The notes: generated by a model from the letters alone, not told the origin. DNA of 64,000 nucleotides from Microbacterium lushaniae (GCF_008727775.1 NZ_CP044232.1:3348001-3412000), one strand, 5' to 3'. Shown: positions 33,859 through 42,584, counted from the first letter of the stretch. Numbers and translations are program-made.

Positions 33859-34746
33859 ATGACCCGCTACGAATCCGCGATCGACCTCGAGGCGATCACC
33901 GCGATCGACGTCCACGTCCACATCGAGGTCGACGGGCATGGGCACGCCTCGCTGCCGTCCGACCTCGCCGAAGCCGCCGCGAAGTACTTCAGCACCGACG
34001 ACGGCGCCCCCGACCTGGACGGCGTGGCCGCCTACTACCGCGAGCGGAAGATGGCGGCGGTGGTGTTCACCGTCGACTCCGAGACCAACCTCGGCCACCC
34101 GCCGCTGTCGAGCGAGGAGATCGCCGACGGCGCCGCACGCAACAACGACGTGCTGATCCCCTTCGGATCGGTGGACCCCCGCAAGGGCGCCGCCGCCGTG
34201 GACAAAGCCCGGCGCCTCATCGAGGACCACGGCGTGCGGGGTTTCAAGTTCCACCCCACCGTGCAGGGGTTCGACCCGAGCGACGAGCAGTGGTTCCCGC
34301 TGTACGAGACGCTGCAGGACGCCGGCGTGGTGGCGCTGTTCCACACGGGCCAGACCGGCATCGGGGCGGGCATGCCCGGCGGTCGCGGCTTCCGCCTGGC
34401 GCTGTCGAACCCGATGCTGCTGGATGCGGTGGCCGCGGAGTTCGGCGACCTGCAGATCATCATGGCCCACCCCTCCGTGCCGTGGCAGGACGAGGCGCTG
34501 TCGGTGGCGACCCACAAGCACAACACGTGGATCGACCTGTCGGGCTGGAGCCCGAAGTACTTCCCCGAGCAGCTCGTGCGCGCCGCCAACTCCTACCTCA
34601 AGCGCCGCGTGCTGTTCGGCTCCGACTTCCCGCTGCTCACCCCCGACCGCTGGATGCGCGACGTCGAGCAGACCGCCCTCAAGCCCGAAGTCATGCCGGG
34701 GATCCTCAAGGACAACGCCGCACGTCTTCTCGGACTGGGAGGCTGA
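33859..34746 (+). CDS. Amidohydrolase-superfamily protein, CouO-like (aryl beta-ketoacyl-CoA pathway hydrolase)
   Basis: A 295-residue amidohydrolase_2 protein. Metal-site candidates are His19 and His21 (DVHVHIEV), His162 (LFHTGQTG), His204 (MAHPSVPW) and Asp256 (LFGSDFPLL). In Rhodococcus jostii RHA1, CouO is an amidohydrolase needed for beta-oxidative deacetylation of p-hydroxycinnamates and depends on Asp257; the aspartate here falls at the equivalent position. The neighbours (SDR, hydratase, CoA ligase, MarR) match that pathway. It should replace thiolase and thioesterase by cleaving the beta-keto intermediate hydrolytically. Confidence 0.85.
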   Translation: MTRYESAIDLEAITAIDVHVHIEVDGHGHASLPSDLAEAAAKYFSTDDGAPDLDGVAAYYRERKMAAVVFTVDSETNLGHPPLSSEEIADGAARNNDVLIPFGSVDPRKGAAAVDKARRLIEDHGVRGFKFHPTVQGFDPSDEQWFPLYETLQDAGVVALFHTGQTGIGAGMPGGRGFRLALSNPMLLDAVAAEFGDLQIIMAHPSVPWQDEALSVATHKHNTWIDLSGWSPKYFPEQLVRAANSYLKRRVLFGSDFPLLTPDRWMRDVEQTALKPEVMPGILKDNAARLLGLGG

Positions 34747-34753
34747 CGCTCCC

Positions 34754-35938
34754 GTGCTGACCAGCGACGCGACGTTCGGCATCGACCCGTTCGGGTTCGC
34801 GCCGACGCATCTGAGCGCGCCCGCCCGGGACGCGCTGCGCGGACTGCAGAGCGTGCTCGACGAGCAGGTGCGGCCGCTGCTGGCGGACGCGTGGGAATCG
34901 GCGACCATGCCGCCGGCGATCCTCGAGGCCCTCGTCCCCCTGGATCTCATGCAGCCGCAGGGCGTGGATGCCGCGGAGGCGGCGTCGAGCATGTTCTCCG
35001 GTTTCCGCAACTACGTCCTGGCCCGCACCGACGTCTCCGTCGCGACGCTCTACAACGCCCAGTCGGGGCTGTTCCGCGCCACCGTCCGGCACGGCGGGTC
35101 GCCCGAACAGGCGGCGGAGCTCGACCCCCGCATCCGCTCGTTCGACCTCGCCGGCGTCTTCGCCCTCACCGAGCCGGGGCACGGCTCCGACATCGCCGGC
35201 GGGCTCGCCACGACCGCTCGCCGCGACGGCGACGACTGGGTCATCGACGGCCAGAAGCGCTGGATCGGCGGAGCGGACACGGCCGACGTGCTCACCGTTT
35301 TCGCCCGCGACACCGCAGACGCACTGATCAAGGCCTTCCTCGTGCCGCGCACCGCCGATGGCGTCGGGCTGCGCACCATCACCGGCAAGGTGTCGCTGCG
35401 CCCCATGCAGAACGCCGTGGTCACCCTCGACGGCGTCCGGGTGCCGGCGTCGGCCCGCTTGCTGCAGGTGAACGGCTGGGCCGACGTGGCCCGCATCCTG
35501 CGCGTCATGCGTTCGGACGTCGCGTGGATCGCGGCGGGCCTGCAGGCGGGCGCGCTGGACGCGGCCGTCCGCTACGTGCGCGAGCGCGAGCAGTTCGGCC
35601 GTCCCGTCGGCGGGTTCCAGCTGGTGCAGGAGAAGCTGGCGCGGATGCTGGCGAACCTCACCTCGTCGCTGGGCATGATCGTCCAGCTGTCGGCGCGCCA
35701 GGACGCCGGCGAGTACCTCGACGAGAACTCCGCCCTCGCCAAGTTGCAGACCGCACGGCTCGCGCGCGAGACCGTCGCCCTGGCGCGTGAGGTCGTCGGC
35801 GGCAACGGCATCCTCCTCGAGAACGACGTCGCGCGATTCTTCGCCGACGCCGAAGCCGTCTACTCCTACGAGGGCACGCACGAGATCAACTCCCTCATCG
35901 TCGGCCGCGCCCTCACCGGCGTGTCCGCATTCCTCTGA
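34754..35938 (+). CDS. Acyl-CoA dehydrogenase
   Basis: A 394-residue flavoprotein. ALTEPGHGSDIAG is the FAD-contacting signature, GQKRWIGGADTADV the middle-domain motif, and the C-terminal YEGTHEIN carries the expected catalytic glutamate near Glu373. The pattern is closest to glutaryl-CoA-dehydrogenase-like members by eye. The GTG start is 7 bp after the amidohydrolase stop. Hydroxycinnamoyl-CoA is already unsaturated, so this gene suggests the operon also handles the saturated phenylpropanoids (dihydro forms), which need desaturation first. Confidence 0.88.
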   Translation: MLTSDATFGIDPFGFAPTHLSAPARDALRGLQSVLDEQVRPLLADAWESATMPPAILEALVPLDLMQPQGVDAAEAASSMFSGFRNYVLARTDVSVATLYNAQSGLFRATVRHGGSPEQAAELDPRIRSFDLAGVFALTEPGHGSDIAGGLATTARRDGDDWVIDGQKRWIGGADTADVLTVFARDTADALIKAFLVPRTADGVGLRTITGKVSLRPMQNAVVTLDGVRVPASARLLQVNGWADVARILRVMRSDVAWIAAGLQAGALDAAVRYVREREQFGRPVGGFQLVQEKLARMLANLTSSLGMIVQLSARQDAGEYLDENSALAKLQTARLARETVALAREVVGGNGILLENDVARFFADAEAVYSYEGTHEINSLIVGRALTGVSAFL

Positions 35939-35953
35939 TCGAAAGGCAACACC

Positions 35954-36406
35954 ATGACCACCATCGCCGCATACGCCGACGCTCCGAGCCTCGCCGGCAC
36001 CGACCTGGGCTGGTCGGAGTGGCTCGAGGTCACGCAGGATCGCGTGAACCTCTTCGCCGACGCCACCGACGACCACCAGTGGATCCACGTCGACCCGGCT
36101 CGCGCCGCATCCGGCCCCTTCGGCGCCCCCATCGCGCACGGCTTCCTGTCGCTGTCGCTGACGGTGAAGTTCTGGTCGGAGCTGTTCGACCTCGAGGGCG
36201 TCACCACGAAGGTCAACTACGGCCTCGACAAGGTGCGCTTCGTCTCCCCCGTGAAGGTCGGCGCGCGCGTGCGCATGAACGCCGTCATCGCCGAGGTGAC
36301 CGAGGTGGCCGGCGGCTACCAGTTCGCCGTCGACCAGACCATCGAGATCGAGGGCGGCTCCAAGCCCGCCATCGTCGCACGAGGCCTGTACCGCTTCTAC
36401 GCCTGA
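35954..36406 (+). CDS. MaoC-like (R)-specific enoyl-CoA hydratase
   Basis: A 150-residue single hot-dog protein. The catalytic Asp36 and His41 are in FADATDDHQWIHVDP, followed by GAPIAHGFLSLSL. The family adds water across the 2,3 double bond of enoyl-CoA to give (3R)-hydroxyacyl-CoA. In this operon it would hydrate an aryl-propenoyl-CoA before oxidation by the SDR. An AAGG ribosome binding site precedes the ATG. The length is that of bacterial single-domain MaoC hydratases. Confidence 0.88.
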   Translation: MTTIAAYADAPSLAGTDLGWSEWLEVTQDRVNLFADATDDHQWIHVDPARAASGPFGAPIAHGFLSLSLTVKFWSELFDLEGVTTKVNYGLDKVRFVSPVKVGARVRMNAVIAEVTEVAGGYQFAVDQTIEIEGGSKPAIVARGLYRFYA

Positions 36407-36450
36407 CCCGTGCGCCCCTCGGGGCGCCGAGCAACTCGACGGAGAGTTCC

Positions 36451-37977
36451 ATGCACAACCACGGCCTCGGCTCCTGGATGACCAAGCGGCGACTGAAGTC
36501 GCCGGAGAAGACGGCGCTCGTCTTCGACGGGCACGAGACGACGTATCGCCAGCTGGCCGACGCCGCCGACCGCGTGTCGGCGGTGTTGCGCCAGCGCGGC
36601 GTCGGCAAGGGCGACCGGGTCGCCTATCTCGGCGAGAACAGCCCCGAGTTCCTGCAGGTGCTGTTCGGCACCGTGCAGCTGGGCGCCGTGTTCGTCCCCG
36701 TCAACACCCGGCTCGCGCCCCCCGAGGTCACCCACGTGCTGACCGACTCGGAGGCCGTGGCGCTGATCCACGACCCCGAGTTCACCGAGCGCGTTGCACC
36801 CGGGGTCCAGGCCGCGCGGATCGCCCACGTCCTGGTGACCGGGGAGGGGAGCGCGGATGCCGCCGGCCTGGCGCCCGCACTGCGCGGCGCGTCCGGGGGC
36901 CACGCCGACGCCGACGTGGAGCTGGGGGATCCGGCCGCGATCATCTACACGTCGGGCACCACCGGGCGGCCCAAGGGCGCGGTCCTCAGTCACGGCAACC
37001 TGACGTGGGTCTCCATGAACTGCATCGTGGACTACGACGTCGTCTCCACCGACGTGGCGCTCATGATCTCCCCCCTCTTCCACGTCGCCTCGCTCGGGAT
37101 GGGCGCCCTGCCGGTGATCCTCAAGGGCGCCACCATCGTGCTGGAGAAGGGGTTCGAGCCGGGCAGCGCCCTCGCGCAGATCCAGCGCCACGGCGTCACG
37201 ATGCTCAGCGGAGTCCCCACCACGTACCAGCTCATGGCCGATCACCCGGAGTGGGCGGCCACCGACCTCTCGACCCTCGCGAAGCTCACGTGCGGCGGTT
37301 CGGCGGTGCCCACGCGCATCCTCAACGCGTACGAGGAGCGCGGCCTGTCGTTCTCACAGGGCTACGGCATGACCGAGACATCCCCCGGCGCGACGTCGCT
37401 GGCGCCGCACATGACACGGGCGAAGCAGGGCAGCGTGGGCGTCCCGCACTTCTTCACCGACGTGCGGATCGCCGACGAGCACGGCGCGATGGTGCCGCGG
37501 GGAACCGTGGGCGAGATCGAGATCTCGGGACCGAACGTGTTCCTCGGCTACCACGGGCTGCCCGAGGCGAGCACCGACGCCTTCACGGCCGACGGCTGGT
37601 TCCGATCGGGCGACCTCGGCTACCTCGACGGCGAGGGCTACCTCTTCATCGCCGACCGCCTCAAGGACATGATCATCTCCGGCGGCGAGAACATCTATCC
37701 CGCCGAAGTCGAGAACCTGCTCAGCGACATCGAGCACGTCACCGGCGTCGCCGTGATCGGGGTCCCGGACGAGCGGTGGGGCGAAGTTCCATGGGCGGTG
37801 CTGACCGTCCGGGAGGGCGCATCCGTCGACACCGAGGCGGTCCGCGCGCACCTGGACGGCAAGATCGCCCGATACAAGATCCCCAAGAACGCGATCGTCG
37901 TGGACGAGCTGCCGCGCACCGCGTCGGGCAAGGTGCGCAAGGGCGACCTGCGCGCCCGGTACACGCCGCGCGTGTAG
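36451..37977 (+). CDS. Acyl-CoA/aryl-CoA synthetase (CouL-like by context)
   Basis: A 508-residue ANL-family ligase. The ATP-binding P-loop IYTSGTTGRPKGA is at about 165-177, GYGMTETSPGA follows, then the hinge region GDLGYLDGEGYLFIADR, and the C-terminal lysine is in TASGKVRKGD. It forms an acyl-adenylate and transfers it to CoA. As the last gene of an operon with hydratase, SDR and CouO-like hydrolase, it is the expected activating enzyme for a hydroxycinnamate or arylpropionate. The ATG has a GGAGAG ribosome binding site. Confidence 0.88.
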   Translation: MHNHGLGSWMTKRRLKSPEKTALVFDGHETTYRQLADAADRVSAVLRQRGVGKGDRVAYLGENSPEFLQVLFGTVQLGAVFVPVNTRLAPPEVTHVLTDSEAVALIHDPEFTERVAPGVQAARIAHVLVTGEGSADAAGLAPALRGASGGHADADVELGDPAAIIYTSGTTGRPKGAVLSHGNLTWVSMNCIVDYDVVSTDVALMISPLFHVASLGMGALPVILKGATIVLEKGFEPGSALAQIQRHGVTMLSGVPTTYQLMADHPEWAATDLSTLAKLTCGGSAVPTRILNAYEERGLSFSQGYGMTETSPGATSLAPHMTRAKQGSVGVPHFFTDVRIADEHGAMVPRGTVGEIEISGPNVFLGYHGLPEASTDAFTADGWFRSGDLGYLDGEGYLFIADRLKDMIISGGENIYPAEVENLLSDIEHVTGVAVIGVPDERWGEVPWAVLTVREGASVDTEAVRAHLDGKIARYKIPKNAIVVDELPRTASGKVRKGDLRARYTPRV

Positions 37978-37982
37978 CGGTT

Positions 37983-38015
37983 TCCAGCCGCGTACAGCAG
38001 AACCGTGCGGCTGGA
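37983..38015. terminator. Bidirectional stem-loop between convergent operons
   Basis: A perfect 9-bp stem (37983-37991 with 38007-38015, core CCAGCCGC/GCGGCTGG) and a 15-nt loop, 5 bp after the ligase stop and 16 bp before the PaaX-family stop. No T-run. It probably ends both transcripts. Confidence 0.5.
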
Positions 38016-38031
38016 TGCGACCGACGGCGCG

Positions 38032-38883
38032 TCAGCCGACGAGGTTCGCGAAGTCCCGCACGGCGGGGAAGGCGAACTCGCGATGACGGCGCTGGAACAG
38101 CTCGAACGAGCGGTCGGCGGGCCAGTCGGCGTCCATGTACTGCCGCGGAAGACGCGGGTCGGCGCGCAGGAGCGCGAGCCAGTCGGCGACCAGCAGCACG
38201 CGCGTGGACAGGGGATGCGACTCATCCCCCTCGCCGTGACTCTCCCACCGCGCGGCGAATTCCTCGTGCGCGCGGCGGATCCCCTCGACGTCCCACGCCG
38301 CGCGGACCGCCTCGTCCATCGGGAACCCGGGCAGCTCGCTCGCGGCGAAGGCGTTGACCGACCCGGGCGGCAGGTCGGGGATGATCGCATCCATCGCGGC
38401 CGCGAGATCCACCTCTCCGGGCGCGATCCACAGTCCGTCGCGCACCAGGGCGAAGCCCGACCACGTCAGAGCCGCACGCAGGCGGTGGCGGAGCGTGCGC
38501 ATGTGCTCGGGGACGCTGAAGGTCACCAGCGTCCACCCCTCCCCCTTCGGCTCGAACGGCGCAGGGCCGTTGACGCGGCCGGACGCCTCCCGCAGGACCT
38601 CGATGCCGTGGGGCGTCAGTTCGAAGGCGATCTCGCGGCCGAGGCGGCGCCGCTCGAGCAGCCCGCTGTGCACCATCCGGTCGAGGTTCGTGCGCACCGC
38701 CGACGCGGCCACCCCTGCGCCCTCGAGCACCGTGAGCAGCACGCTCGTGCGCAGCGGCTGGAAATAGCGGTCGCACACGTACTCGCCGAAGAAGGCGAGC
38801 AGCAGCTGGCGCGGCTTGCGGATCATGACCGGCCCACCGGCAGCCCCGCCCGCGCTTGCGGTCGCGGCCGCCGTGGTGGTCAC
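38032..38883 (-). CDS. PaaX-family transcriptional regulator
   Basis: A 283-residue regulator with the PaaX pattern: an N-terminal winged helix (QPLRTSVLLTVLEGAGVAAS and NLDRMVHSGLLERR, about 42-77) and a C-terminal domain typical of PaaX (ADWLALLRADPRLPRQYMDADWP). PaaX proteins repress phenylacetate and related aromatic operons and respond to aryl-CoA ligands. Here it is the last gene of an ABC importer operon, with its GTG overlapping the ATPase stop, so it may report on the importer's substrate after activation. Confidence 0.87.
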   Translation of the reverse strand: MTTTAAATASAGGAAGGPVMIRKPRQLLLAFFGEYVCDRYFQPLRTSVLLTVLEGAGVAASAVRTNLDRMVHSGLLERRRLGREIAFELTPHGIEVLREASGRVNGPAPFEPKGEGWTLVTFSVPEHMRTLRHRLRAALTWSGFALVRDGLWIAPGEVDLAAAMDAIIPDLPPGSVNAFAASELPGFPMDEAVRAAWDVEGIRRAHEEFAARWESHGEGDESHPLSTRVLLVADWLALLRADPRLPRQYMDADWPADRSFELFQRRHREFAFPAVRDFANLVG

Positions 38884-39686
38884 GCCGGCGTCCCCGGGCG
38901 GATGGCCTCACCGCGCTTGGCGCGCTGGATCTGCTCGTACACGTGCGTGCGGAGTTCGGTGAAGCGGGGCAGCGCGCGCGTGGTGATCTGGTCGCGCTCG
39001 GGGGCGAGGTCGATCGCGAGGTCTTCCTGCACCCACGTGGGCGACTTCGACAGGACGATGACCCGCTCACCCAGGTACACCGACTCGTCGATATCGTGCG
39101 TGACGAACATGATCGACATCCCGCGGTCGCGGTGCAGGGCGCGCACGAGGTCCTCCAGGTCGGCGCGCGTCTGCGCGTCGACGGCGGCGAACGGCTCGTC
39201 CATGATGAGGACCTCGGGCTGGTACGCGACCGCGCGGGCGATCGCCACGCGCTGCTGCATGCCGCCCGACAACTGCCACGGGTAGCTCTTGGCTGCGTGG
39301 TCGAGCCCGACCGCCTGCAGGGCGTCGTCGATCAGGCCGTCGCGCTCGGCGCGGCTCAGCTTCTTGTGCTTGAGCGGAAGCTCGACGTTGCCCCGCACGG
39401 TCAGCCACGGGTAGAGGCTCCGCCCATACTCCTGGAACACCAGCGCCATGTTCGGCGGCGGGCCGGTGACCTTCTTGCCGTCGAGTTCGACCACGCCTGC
39501 GGTGGGTCGCAGGAGCCCGGCGACGCACTTGAGCAGCGTCGTCTTGCCGCATCCGGAGGGCCCCACGATGCACACCAGCTCGCCGGCGTTCATCGTGAAG
39601 CTGATGTCGCCGATGGCTTCGACATCGCCCGTGGACGACTCGTAGACCTTCTTCAGGTGCTCAACCTTGAGCAGCGTCTCAGGCAT
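38880..39686 (-). CDS. ABC transporter ATP-binding protein, NitT/TauT (SsuB-like) type
   Basis: A 268-residue ATPase. Walker A GPSGCGKT, a Q-loop VFQEYGRSLYPW, signature LSGGMQQRVAIARA, Walker B LIMDEPFAAVD and the H-loop VTHDIDE are all intact. The Q-loop context FQ(D/E)Y(G/S)RSLYPW is shared with the second importer in this window and is unlike the LLPW of ordinary SsuB/TauB. It overlaps the permease by 8 bp and the regulator by 4 bp. Confidence 0.92.
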   Translation of the reverse strand: MPETLLKVEHLKKVYESSTGDVEAIGDISFTMNAGELVCIVGPSGCGKTTLLKCVAGLLRPTAGVVELDGKKVTGPPPNMALVFQEYGRSLYPWLTVRGNVELPLKHKKLSRAERDGLIDDALQAVGLDHAAKSYPWQLSGGMQQRVAIARAVAYQPEVLIMDEPFAAVDAQTRADLEDLVRALHRDRGMSIMFVTHDIDESVYLGERVIVLSKSPTWVQEDLAIDLAPERDQITTRALPRFTELRTHVYEQIQRAKRGEAIRPGTPA

Positions 39687-40506
39687 GCTCGACCTCCTTG
39701 ATTCCGTGGTACCAGCGCAGCACCCGGCGCTCGGCGAACCCGAAGATCACCGCGAGCAGCACGCCGATGAGCCCGAGCAGCACGATGCCGCCCCACATCT
39801 CGGCGATGAGGTAGTTGCGCTGGAAGTAGACGATCTGGAACCCCAGACCGGACGACGAGAAGAACATCTCCGAGATCACCATGAGGATCAGGGCGATCGA
39901 CAGGCACTGCCGCACACCGGCCATGATGCGCGGGCTCGCGGCGGGCAGCACGAGGTAGCGCAGTCGCTCCCCCCGCGTCAGGGCGAACGAACGGGCGGTC
40001 TCGGTCATGACCGAGTCGGTCGAGCGCACCCCCTCGATCGTGTTCAGCAGCACCGGCCACATGGCCCCCGTCACGATGACCACGACCTTCATGAGGTCGT
40101 TGGCGCCCACCAGCACGGCGACGATCGGGATGAGCACGGGCGGGGGGACCGCCCGGAAGAACTCGAAGACCGGCTCGAGGAGTTCCCGCAACCACGGGAC
40201 GAGCCCGATCACGGTGCCGGCGGCGATGCCGATGGCCACCGCCAGCACGGTGCCGATCGCGAGCCGGCCGAGGCTGGGCAGGACGTCGGCGAAGAAGGCG
40301 GGACCGATCCACGTGCTGATGAAGGCGTCCAGGATCACGAGCGGACCTGGGAAGAACCGTGCCGAGGCGACCGTGGACCACAGCCCCCAGATCACCAGCA
40401 GGAGGAGGGGAAGGCCGAGGGCGAAGGCGGTGTTCTGGCCGAGCTTGGTCCACGTGCGCGACCGGCGGCGCGGCGTGACGACGGTGCTCGTGTAGAGGGC
40501 GCTCAC
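39679..40506 (-). CDS. ABC transporter permease 2, NitT/TauT type
   Basis: About 275 residues with six predicted transmembrane segments and the BPD_transp_1 coupling motif region (ETARSFALTRGERLRYLVLPAAS, quoted in part). The GTG at 40506 overlaps the stop of the first permease (GTGA), which fixes the start inside a longer open frame. It forms a heteromeric channel with the adjacent permease. Confidence 0.9.
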   Translation of the reverse strand: MSALYTSTVVTPRRRSRTWTKLGQNTAFALGLPLLLLVIWGLWSTVASARFFPGPLVILDAFISTWIGPAFFADVLPSLGRLAIGTVLAVAIGIAAGTVIGLVPWLRELLEPVFEFFRAVPPPVLIPIVAVLVGANDLMKVVVIVTGAMWPVLLNTIEGVRSTDSVMTETARSFALTRGERLRYLVLPAASPRIMAGVRQCLSIALILMVISEMFFSSSGLGFQIVYFQRNYLIAEMWGGIVLLGLIGVLLAVIFGFAERRVLRWYHGIKEVEHA

Positions 40507-41351
40507 AGGACTTCCTCCCCGCGGACGGACTGGTGCCACGACAGCGAGCGGCGCTCGATGACCCGGAAGATGAGGTTGATGACGAGCCCGAGCAACCCGG
40601 TGACGATCACCAGGGCGTACACCGTCGTCCACTGCCCGCCGGCCTGGGCGAGCATCAGCACGCGCCCGATGCCGGGGTTGTTGATGAACATCTCCGCCGT
40701 GATGGCCAGGATGAGCGCGACCGTCGCCGCCAGGCGCAGGCCCGTCATGAGGTAGGGCAGCGCGGTGGGGAAGACGAGGTTGACGATGCGCGAGCCGCGC
40801 GTGAGCCCGAAGCTGCGGGCGGTGTCGCGGGCCACCGTGTCGACGTCGGCGACGCCGTAGAGCACCTGGATGAAGACCTGCCAGAAGCTGGCGAACACGA
40901 TGATCAGCAGGGCCGACTGCAGCTGATATCCGAACACCAGGATCGCCAGCGGGATGAGCGCCACGGAGGGGATGGGACGCAGGAACTCCACCGTGGTGTG
41001 CGTCGCGCGGCGCAGGAACGGCACCAGGCCGATGACGGTCCCCAGGACCACCGCGAGCACCGTGGCGATCAGCAGTCCCAGCCCCCACGCGGTGAGGGTG
41101 CGTCCGACGTTGCGCCAGAACTCCAGATCCTGGAACTGGACGAACAGCTGCGCGATCGTGTCGGTCGCGGTCGGGAAGTAGGCGGGGTTCACGATGCCGA
41201 CGGTGGGCAGCAGCTGCCACGTCAGGAGGAAGCCGAGAATGCCGGCGAAGCCCAGCACGAGCTTGCGCATTCCGCGTCGGCGGCTGCGCTGGGGTGCGCT
41301 AGCCGGCGCGGGGTGGGTCACCGCGGCGGGCGGAGAGTAGGCGAGATCCAT
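40503..41351 (-). CDS. ABC transporter permease 1, NitT/TauT type
   Basis: A 282-residue membrane protein with six predicted transmembrane segments; the EAA-like loop is DTARSFGLTRGSRIVNLVFP. The ATG at 41351 begins MDLAYSPPAAV; the longer open frame upstream runs through the intergenic stem-loop and is not real. It follows the binding-protein gene after an 80-bp gap that holds a very stable hairpin. Confidence 0.9.
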   Translation of the reverse strand: MDLAYSPPAAVTHPAPASAPQRSRRRGMRKLVLGFAGILGFLLTWQLLPTVGIVNPAYFPTATDTIAQLFVQFQDLEFWRNVGRTLTAWGLGLLIATVLAVVLGTVIGLVPFLRRATHTTVEFLRPIPSVALIPLAILVFGYQLQSALLIIVFASFWQVFIQVLYGVADVDTVARDTARSFGLTRGSRIVNLVFPTALPYLMTGLRLAATVALILAITAEMFINNPGIGRVLMLAQAGGQWTTVYALVIVTGLLGLVINLIFRVIERRSLSWHQSVRGEEVL

Positions 41352-41386
41352 GGGGGCCCTTCGATCGGGACGGCAGGCGGAACAGG

Positions 41387-41427
41387 GGCGGGGCGGGATG
41401 GCGCGAGCCGCGGCATCCCGCCCCGCC
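41387..41427 (-). terminator. Strong stem-loop after the binding-protein gene
   Basis: A perfect 14-bp stem (41387-41400 with 41414-41427, core GGCGGGGCGGGATG) with a 13-nt loop, beginning 5 nt after the substrate-binding protein stop. It is inside the operon, so it is more likely a partial terminator or an mRNA 3'-end stabiliser that favours the binding protein over the permeases. Confidence 0.65.
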
Positions 41428-41431
41428 GCTG

Positions 41432-42415
41432 TTACTGCTGCTGGATCAGCCGGTCGTAGTCCGGCTCCGCGTCGATGTAGCCGAAGGTCACGGCCATTTC
41501 GCCCAGCGTCTGGATGTCCTCGATCGTCAGTTCCCACGTGAAGACCGGCAGCGTGATGCCGGCCGCGGCCTCCGCCGGGATCTCGAGGTTGGTGGCGATC
41601 GCGTCGCGGACCGCCTCCTCGTTGTCGTTGGCCCAGGCCAGCGCCTCTTCCATGGCTGCGGAGTAGGACTCCACGAGCTCGGCGTCGTTGTCGAGCATCT
41701 CCTGGGTGGTGATGTTGGTCAGCACTGTCAGGCCCGGGATGGTCACCTGGTAGGGCTGGACGACCGACACGCCACCCTCGCCGAGGATCATGCCGCGGAA
41801 CGGGTCGGGGACCCATGCGGCATCCATCGTGCCCGCCTCCAGCTGGGCCGGGACGTCGGGGAAGGCGACCTCGACGAACTCGATCGTCGAGGGATCGCCG
41901 CCGTCGTCCTCCACGGCCTTGCGGATGGTGAGGTCACCGGCGGCGCCGATGGTGTTGACCGAGACCTTCTTGCCGGCGAGGTCGGCCGGACGCGTGATGC
42001 CGGAATCGGCGGACGCGACGACGGCGTTGACGTCGGTGCCCTCGTCCAGGCTGTTGGCGTAGTCGCCGACGACCACGACGCCGAGGTCCTGCAGATCGGC
42101 GCGGATCGGGCCGAAGGGCTGGCCGATCGCGAACTGGATGTCACCGCTGAGCAGGGCCGGGATCGCGTTGGCACCACCCTGAGCCGGGACGACCTCGATG
42201 TCGAGGCCGTGCTCTTCGAAGATCCCCTCGTCGATCGCCGCCCACAGGGCGCCGGTCTCCGCGATGGGCAGCGCCGCGACGCGCACCGGGGTGAGTTCTC
42301 CCGACGAGCCCTCGCTCGGGTCGGCGGATCCTTCGGGCGCGGCGGAGTCGGTGCATCCGCTCAGGACGAGAACGGCGGCCGCACCCAGTGCGGCGGCAGC
42401 AAGAGCCTTCTTCAT
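41432..42415 (-). CDS. ABC transporter substrate-binding lipoprotein, NitT/TauT type
   Basis: A 327-residue lipoprotein: signal peptide with hydrophobic core about 5-18 and lipobox LSGC at about 18-21. The mature part starts the NMT1/THI5-like fold (PIAETGALWAAIDEGIFEEH, about 49-68). Relatives bind nitrate, alkanesulfonates, taurine, pyrimidine precursors or aromatic acids such as phthalate, so the ligand is open. It is the first gene of the importer-PaaX operon and has a leader of about 107 nt. Confidence 0.9.
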   Translation of the reverse strand: MKKALAAAALGAAAVLVLSGCTDSAAPEGSADPSEGSSGELTPVRVAALPIAETGALWAAIDEGIFEEHGLDIEVVPAQGGANAIPALLSGDIQFAIGQPFGPIRADLQDLGVVVVGDYANSLDEGTDVNAVVASADSGITRPADLAGKKVSVNTIGAAGDLTIRKAVEDDGGDPSTIEFVEVAFPDVPAQLEAGTMDAAWVPDPFRGMILGEGGVSVVQPYQVTIPGLTVLTNITTQEMLDNDAELVESYSAAMEEALAWANDNEEAVRDAIATNLEIPAEAAAGITLPVFTWELTIEDIQTLGEMAVTFGYIDAEPDYDRLIQQQ

Positions 42416-42528
42416 TGACGGACCTCTTCACAACAGTGAGCGCGAGCTCATGGACGGGTAGGCGTCGACGCGGACGCGAGCCCCGTTCCCGTATGCGGGA
42501 TCGGCACGACCGTGTGTCGACACCTGTG

Positions 42529-42557
42529 ATCCTGTTGCGCCGTCCGGCGATTGTCAA
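42529..42557 (-). promoter_or_regulatory. Promoter of the importer-PaaX operon
   Basis: On the minus strand, a consensus -35 TTGACA (42552-42557) is 17 bp from CAGGAT (42529-42534). The predicted start is near 42522, inside a small palindrome GTGTCGACAC (42514-42523). Confidence 0.65.
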
Positions 42558-42558
42558 G

Positions 42559-42584
42559 CGTTTCGTGACGCCCGTCACGAAACG
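42559..42584. promoter_or_regulatory. 26-bp perfect palindromic operator next to the -35 box
   Basis: CGTTTCGTGACG (42559-42570), 2-bp spacer CC, then its exact inverse CGTCACGAAACG (42573-42584). It begins 1 bp upstream of the -35 of the importer operon. The position suits an activator or a repressor that blocks the -35. PaaX (last gene of the operon) and IclR (52 kb) are the nearby candidate regulators. Confidence 0.7.
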
